Assembly (NCBI GenBank): GCA_027487515.1
Contig: JAIYDL010000007.1
Coordinates: forward strand, 1-64,000
Direction: 5' to 3'
Source: Pseudomonadota bacterium
Lineage (GTDB): Bacteria > Bdellovibrionota > Bacteriovoracia > Bacteriovoracales > Bacteriovoracaceae
Length of the DNA: 64,000 nucleotides
The notes below the pieces were generated by a model. The model made no database searches and was not told the origin of the DNA. It saw only the letters and a program-made list of their open reading frames with translations. A program made the position numbers and the translations under genes. Below, piece after piece: positions 62,123 to 64,000 of this stretch; position 1 is the first letter of the stretch; the number at the start of each line of letters is the position of its first letter.

Positions 62123-64000
62123 TTACCGAATGAAAAGCATGTCGTAGAACTTCGGAAGAGGCCACTGATCGTCAGGGACAATCTCTTCGACCTTACCGCA
62201 GAGCTCAGCGATCTTAAAGGACTGAGGCATGAGCTCCTGTGCGATCTTACGCGCGATGGTTTCTTCGTCGTGTTTATGAAGCGCGTCGACCGAGCTGATG
62301 AGGTTCTGGGTCTGCTCGTAGAGTGACTTTGAAACCGCGGCAAGGTCCTTGAGGATTTCAAGCTCGAGAGAGGAGTCAGAGCCGGCGTCTTTTTGCTTCT
62401 TGATCGAATCCGCAAGCTGGGCCTTGTACTCTACCGCCACAGGAATGACGTTCTTCAGAACCATCCCAGAAAGGGTCTTGAGTTCAATCTCCCGGCACTT
62501 GATGTAGCGCTCGAGCATAACATTGTGGCGCGTAGCAATCTCCGACTCTTTGAAGACTCCCGTCTTGACGAGGAAGTTCGTCTTCTTGCTATCCTTCAGC
62601 ACGGCGATCGCTTCTGGAGTCGTGCGCATGTTTCCGAGCCCGCGCTTCTCGGCCTCTTTCACCCACTCCTGAGAGTAGCCGTCGCCGTTGAAGACCACCC
62701 GCTGCGCGTTCCCGTACCACTTAAGGATCACGGTCGCGAGGGCCTCGTCGTTGGATTTTCCTTTGGCGAGTTCGTCTTCGATGATCTTGTTGGTTTCGGC
62801 GAAGACATCCACCGCGGCAGCGTTCAAGATCGAAAGCGGGTACCCGATCGACGCCGAAGAACCGCAGGCGCGGAACTCGAACTTATTCCCCGTGAAAGCG
62901 AACGGTGAAGTCCGGTTCCGGTCGGTGTTATCTTTCACGAGGTCCGCAAGCTGCCGGGCCCCGAGGTCCAGGAGAGTCTTCGACGACGCCACGTACTTCC
63001 CACCCGAGAGCATCGAATCCAGGATTTCTGTCAGCGTCGAGCCGAGGAAGACGGACATGATGCTCGGAGGCGCTTCGTTGGCGCCGAGGCGGTGATCGTT
63101 CCCATGGGAGGCGATCCCCATTCTGATCGCGTCAGCGTGACGGTAGACCGCCTCGGTGACCGTTGCGACCACGGCCAAGAAGCGGTAGTTTTCATGCGGA
63201 TCATGTCCGGGCTCGAGGAGGTTCACTCCCGTGTCCGTCGACATGGACCAGTTCAGGTGCTTCCCGGAACCGTTCACTCCCGCAAACGGCTTCTCATGGA
63301 GGAGGCACACGAAGTCGTGCTTCAGGGCCACGTTCCGGAGGACGGTCATGACCACCTGGTTGTTGTCCGCGGCAGCGTTGGCATCTTTGAAGATCGGAGC
63401 GAGCTCGAACTGGCCCGGGGCCACTTCGTTGTGCCGGGTCTTCGCGGGAATTCCCATTTTGTAGAGCTCGATTTCTAGCTCCTGCATGAACGCGAGAACT
63501 CGGTCTTCGATCATTCCAAAGTAGTGGTCCTCGAGCTGTTGGTTCCGAGACGTGAGGGAGCCCATGAGGGCCCGGCCCGTCATCACCAGATCCTGCCGGC
63601 CGAAGTAGAAGGCCTTATCGATGAGGAAGTACTCCTGCTCGGCGCCGCAGGTCGTGTAGACTTTTTTCACGTCCTTCATACCCACGAGGCGACAGAACTT
63701 CGTCATGACTTCGTTGATCTGGAGGTCCGAGCGCAGGAGCGGAGTTTTCGTATCGAGGGCGTCCCCGTGGTAGGAGACGAAGGCCGTTGGGATGACGAGG
63801 GTCTTTCCGTTCGTGGACTCCTGGATGAAGATCGGCGACGTGAGATCCCAAGTGGTATAGCCCCGGGCCTCGAAAGTCGCGCGGGAACCGCCGTGCGGGA
63901 ATGACGATGCGTCCGGTTCACCCTGCATCAGCTGGGAGGCCGAAAGGGTTTCGATGGCGCGGTCATTATCGAAGTTCAAGAACGCGTCGTGCTTCTCCGC
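62123..64000 (-). CDS. glnN: Glutamine synthetase type III (5' end beyond window)
   Basis: The visible 625 residues run in frame to the right edge, so roughly the first 95-100 residues are missing; GSIII is about 700-730 long. Family marks are AEKHDAFL at the edge, QGEPDASSFPHGGSRATFEARGYTTWD, CGAEQEYFLIDKAF, RHNEVAPGQFELAPIF with NGSGKHLNWSMSTDTGVNLLEPG, and FRACGSSASIGYPL. It ligates ammonia to glutamate with ATP. The M-like start visible near 63979 is an internal TTG and should be ignored. A terminator follows it. Confidence 0.96.
   Translation of the reverse strand, partial: AEKHDAFLNFDNDRAIETLSASQLMQGEPDASSFPHGGSRATFEARGYTTWDLTSPIFIQESTNGKTLVIPTAFVSYHGDALDTKTPLLRSDLQINEVMTKFCRLVGMKDVKKVYTTCGAEQEYFLIDKAFYFGRQDLVMTGRALMGSLTSRNQQLEDHYFGMIEDRVLAFMQELEIELYKMGIPAKTRHNEVAPGQFELAPIFKDANAAADNNQVVMTVLRNVALKHDFVCLLHEKPFAGVNGSGKHLNWSMSTDTGVNLLEPGHDPHENYRFLAVVATVTEAVYRHADAIRMGIASHGNDHRLGANEAPPSIMSVFLGSTLTEILDSMLSGGKYVASSKTLLDLGARQLADLVKDNTDRNRTSPFAFTGNKFEFRACGSSASIGYPLSILNAAAVDVFAETNKIIEDELAKGKSNDEALATVILKWYGNAQRVVFNGDGYSQEWVKEAEKRGLGNMRTTPEAIAVLKDSKKTNFLVKTGVFKESEIATRHNVMLERYIKCREIELKTLSGMVLKNVIPVAVEYKAQLADSIKKQKDAGSDSSLELEILKDLAAVSKSLYEQTQNLISSVDALHKHDEETIARKIAQELMPQSFKIAELCGKVEEIVPDDQWPLPKFYDMLFIR

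Overview
This looks like a chromosomal stretch of a moderately GC-rich Gram-negative bacterium with an outer membrane. I infer Bdellovibrionota (Bdellovibrio/Bacteriovorax relatives) or a similar deltaproteobacterial-type lineage. The basis is an unusually high share of signal-peptide and lipoprotein genes of unknown function, fibre proteins with S74 chaperone tails, a TatT-type TRAP transporter, a DUF4105 protein, a divergent HD-GYP-like protein, methylmalonyl-CoA mutase with its GTPase, and a type III glutamine synthetase. No 16S or other taxonomic marker is present, so the assignment is only an inference. I see no tRNA, rRNA, CRISPR array, insertion sequence or prophage. Coding density is very high and no gene-free stretch exceeds about 300 bases. 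The longest gaps are 40295-40545, 41266-41527 and 57881-58132, each about 250 bases.

Layout. 1-3737 (minus) holds four exported proteins, including a tandem paralogous pair cut by the left edge and an HExxH-containing protein. 3873-15990 holds an ABC1-family kinase, two large chimeric fibre proteins (prepilin-like N-terminus, tail-fibre body, S74 self-cleaving chaperone C-terminus) flanking a tonB-exbB-exbD operon and a small mechanosensitive channel, then an exported glutathione peroxidase overlapping a CrtI-type oxidoreductase, a prenyl synthase and an AlkB-like dioxygenase. 15994-25729 holds a DedA protein, a YbbAP-TesA-like ABC/lipase operon, and a surface-glycan group (GT2, HprK-like kinase, TMTC-like membrane protein with a KPEV repeat, NAD-epimerase).

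25744-28074 is a divergent cysteine-synthesis pair (cysteine synthase / serine acetyltransferase) with a rhodanese and a 34-residue membrane peptide. 28083-32388 is a tight five-gene operon in which a complete TRAP-T transporter (TatT, DctP, DctQ, DctM) is translationally coupled to a CREST/ceramidase-like membrane hydrolase. 32625-37882 holds an EEP-family phosphoesterase, ribosomal protein S21, a lipoprotein, an HCCA-isomerase-like protein and an atypical adenosine deaminase-like protein. 37966-45037 is a cluster of secreted proteins of unknown function, including an eight-repeat cysteine-pair protein, a LysR regulator, a DUF4105 protein with an added HExxH domain, and two proteins sharing a C-terminal module.

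45073-49699 is the methylmalonyl-CoA mutase operon (mutA-mutB-meaB), for propionyl-CoA/methylmalonyl-CoA metabolism. 49803-64000 is mostly housekeeping: HD-domain protein, methyltransferase, Prc/CtpA protease, PyrD, RimK, flavodoxin, a divergent MerP/MerC-like pair, a small HExxHxxGxxH exported protein, L31, topoisomerase I and GlnN (cut by the right edge).

Best candidates for something undescribed are the prepilin/S74 chimeric fibres, the TRAP-T plus ceramidase-like operon, the 32-residue C-x18-C repeat protein, and the shared C-terminal module in the secreted-protein cluster. Functions are assigned from visible motifs and family knowledge only; no database search was run.
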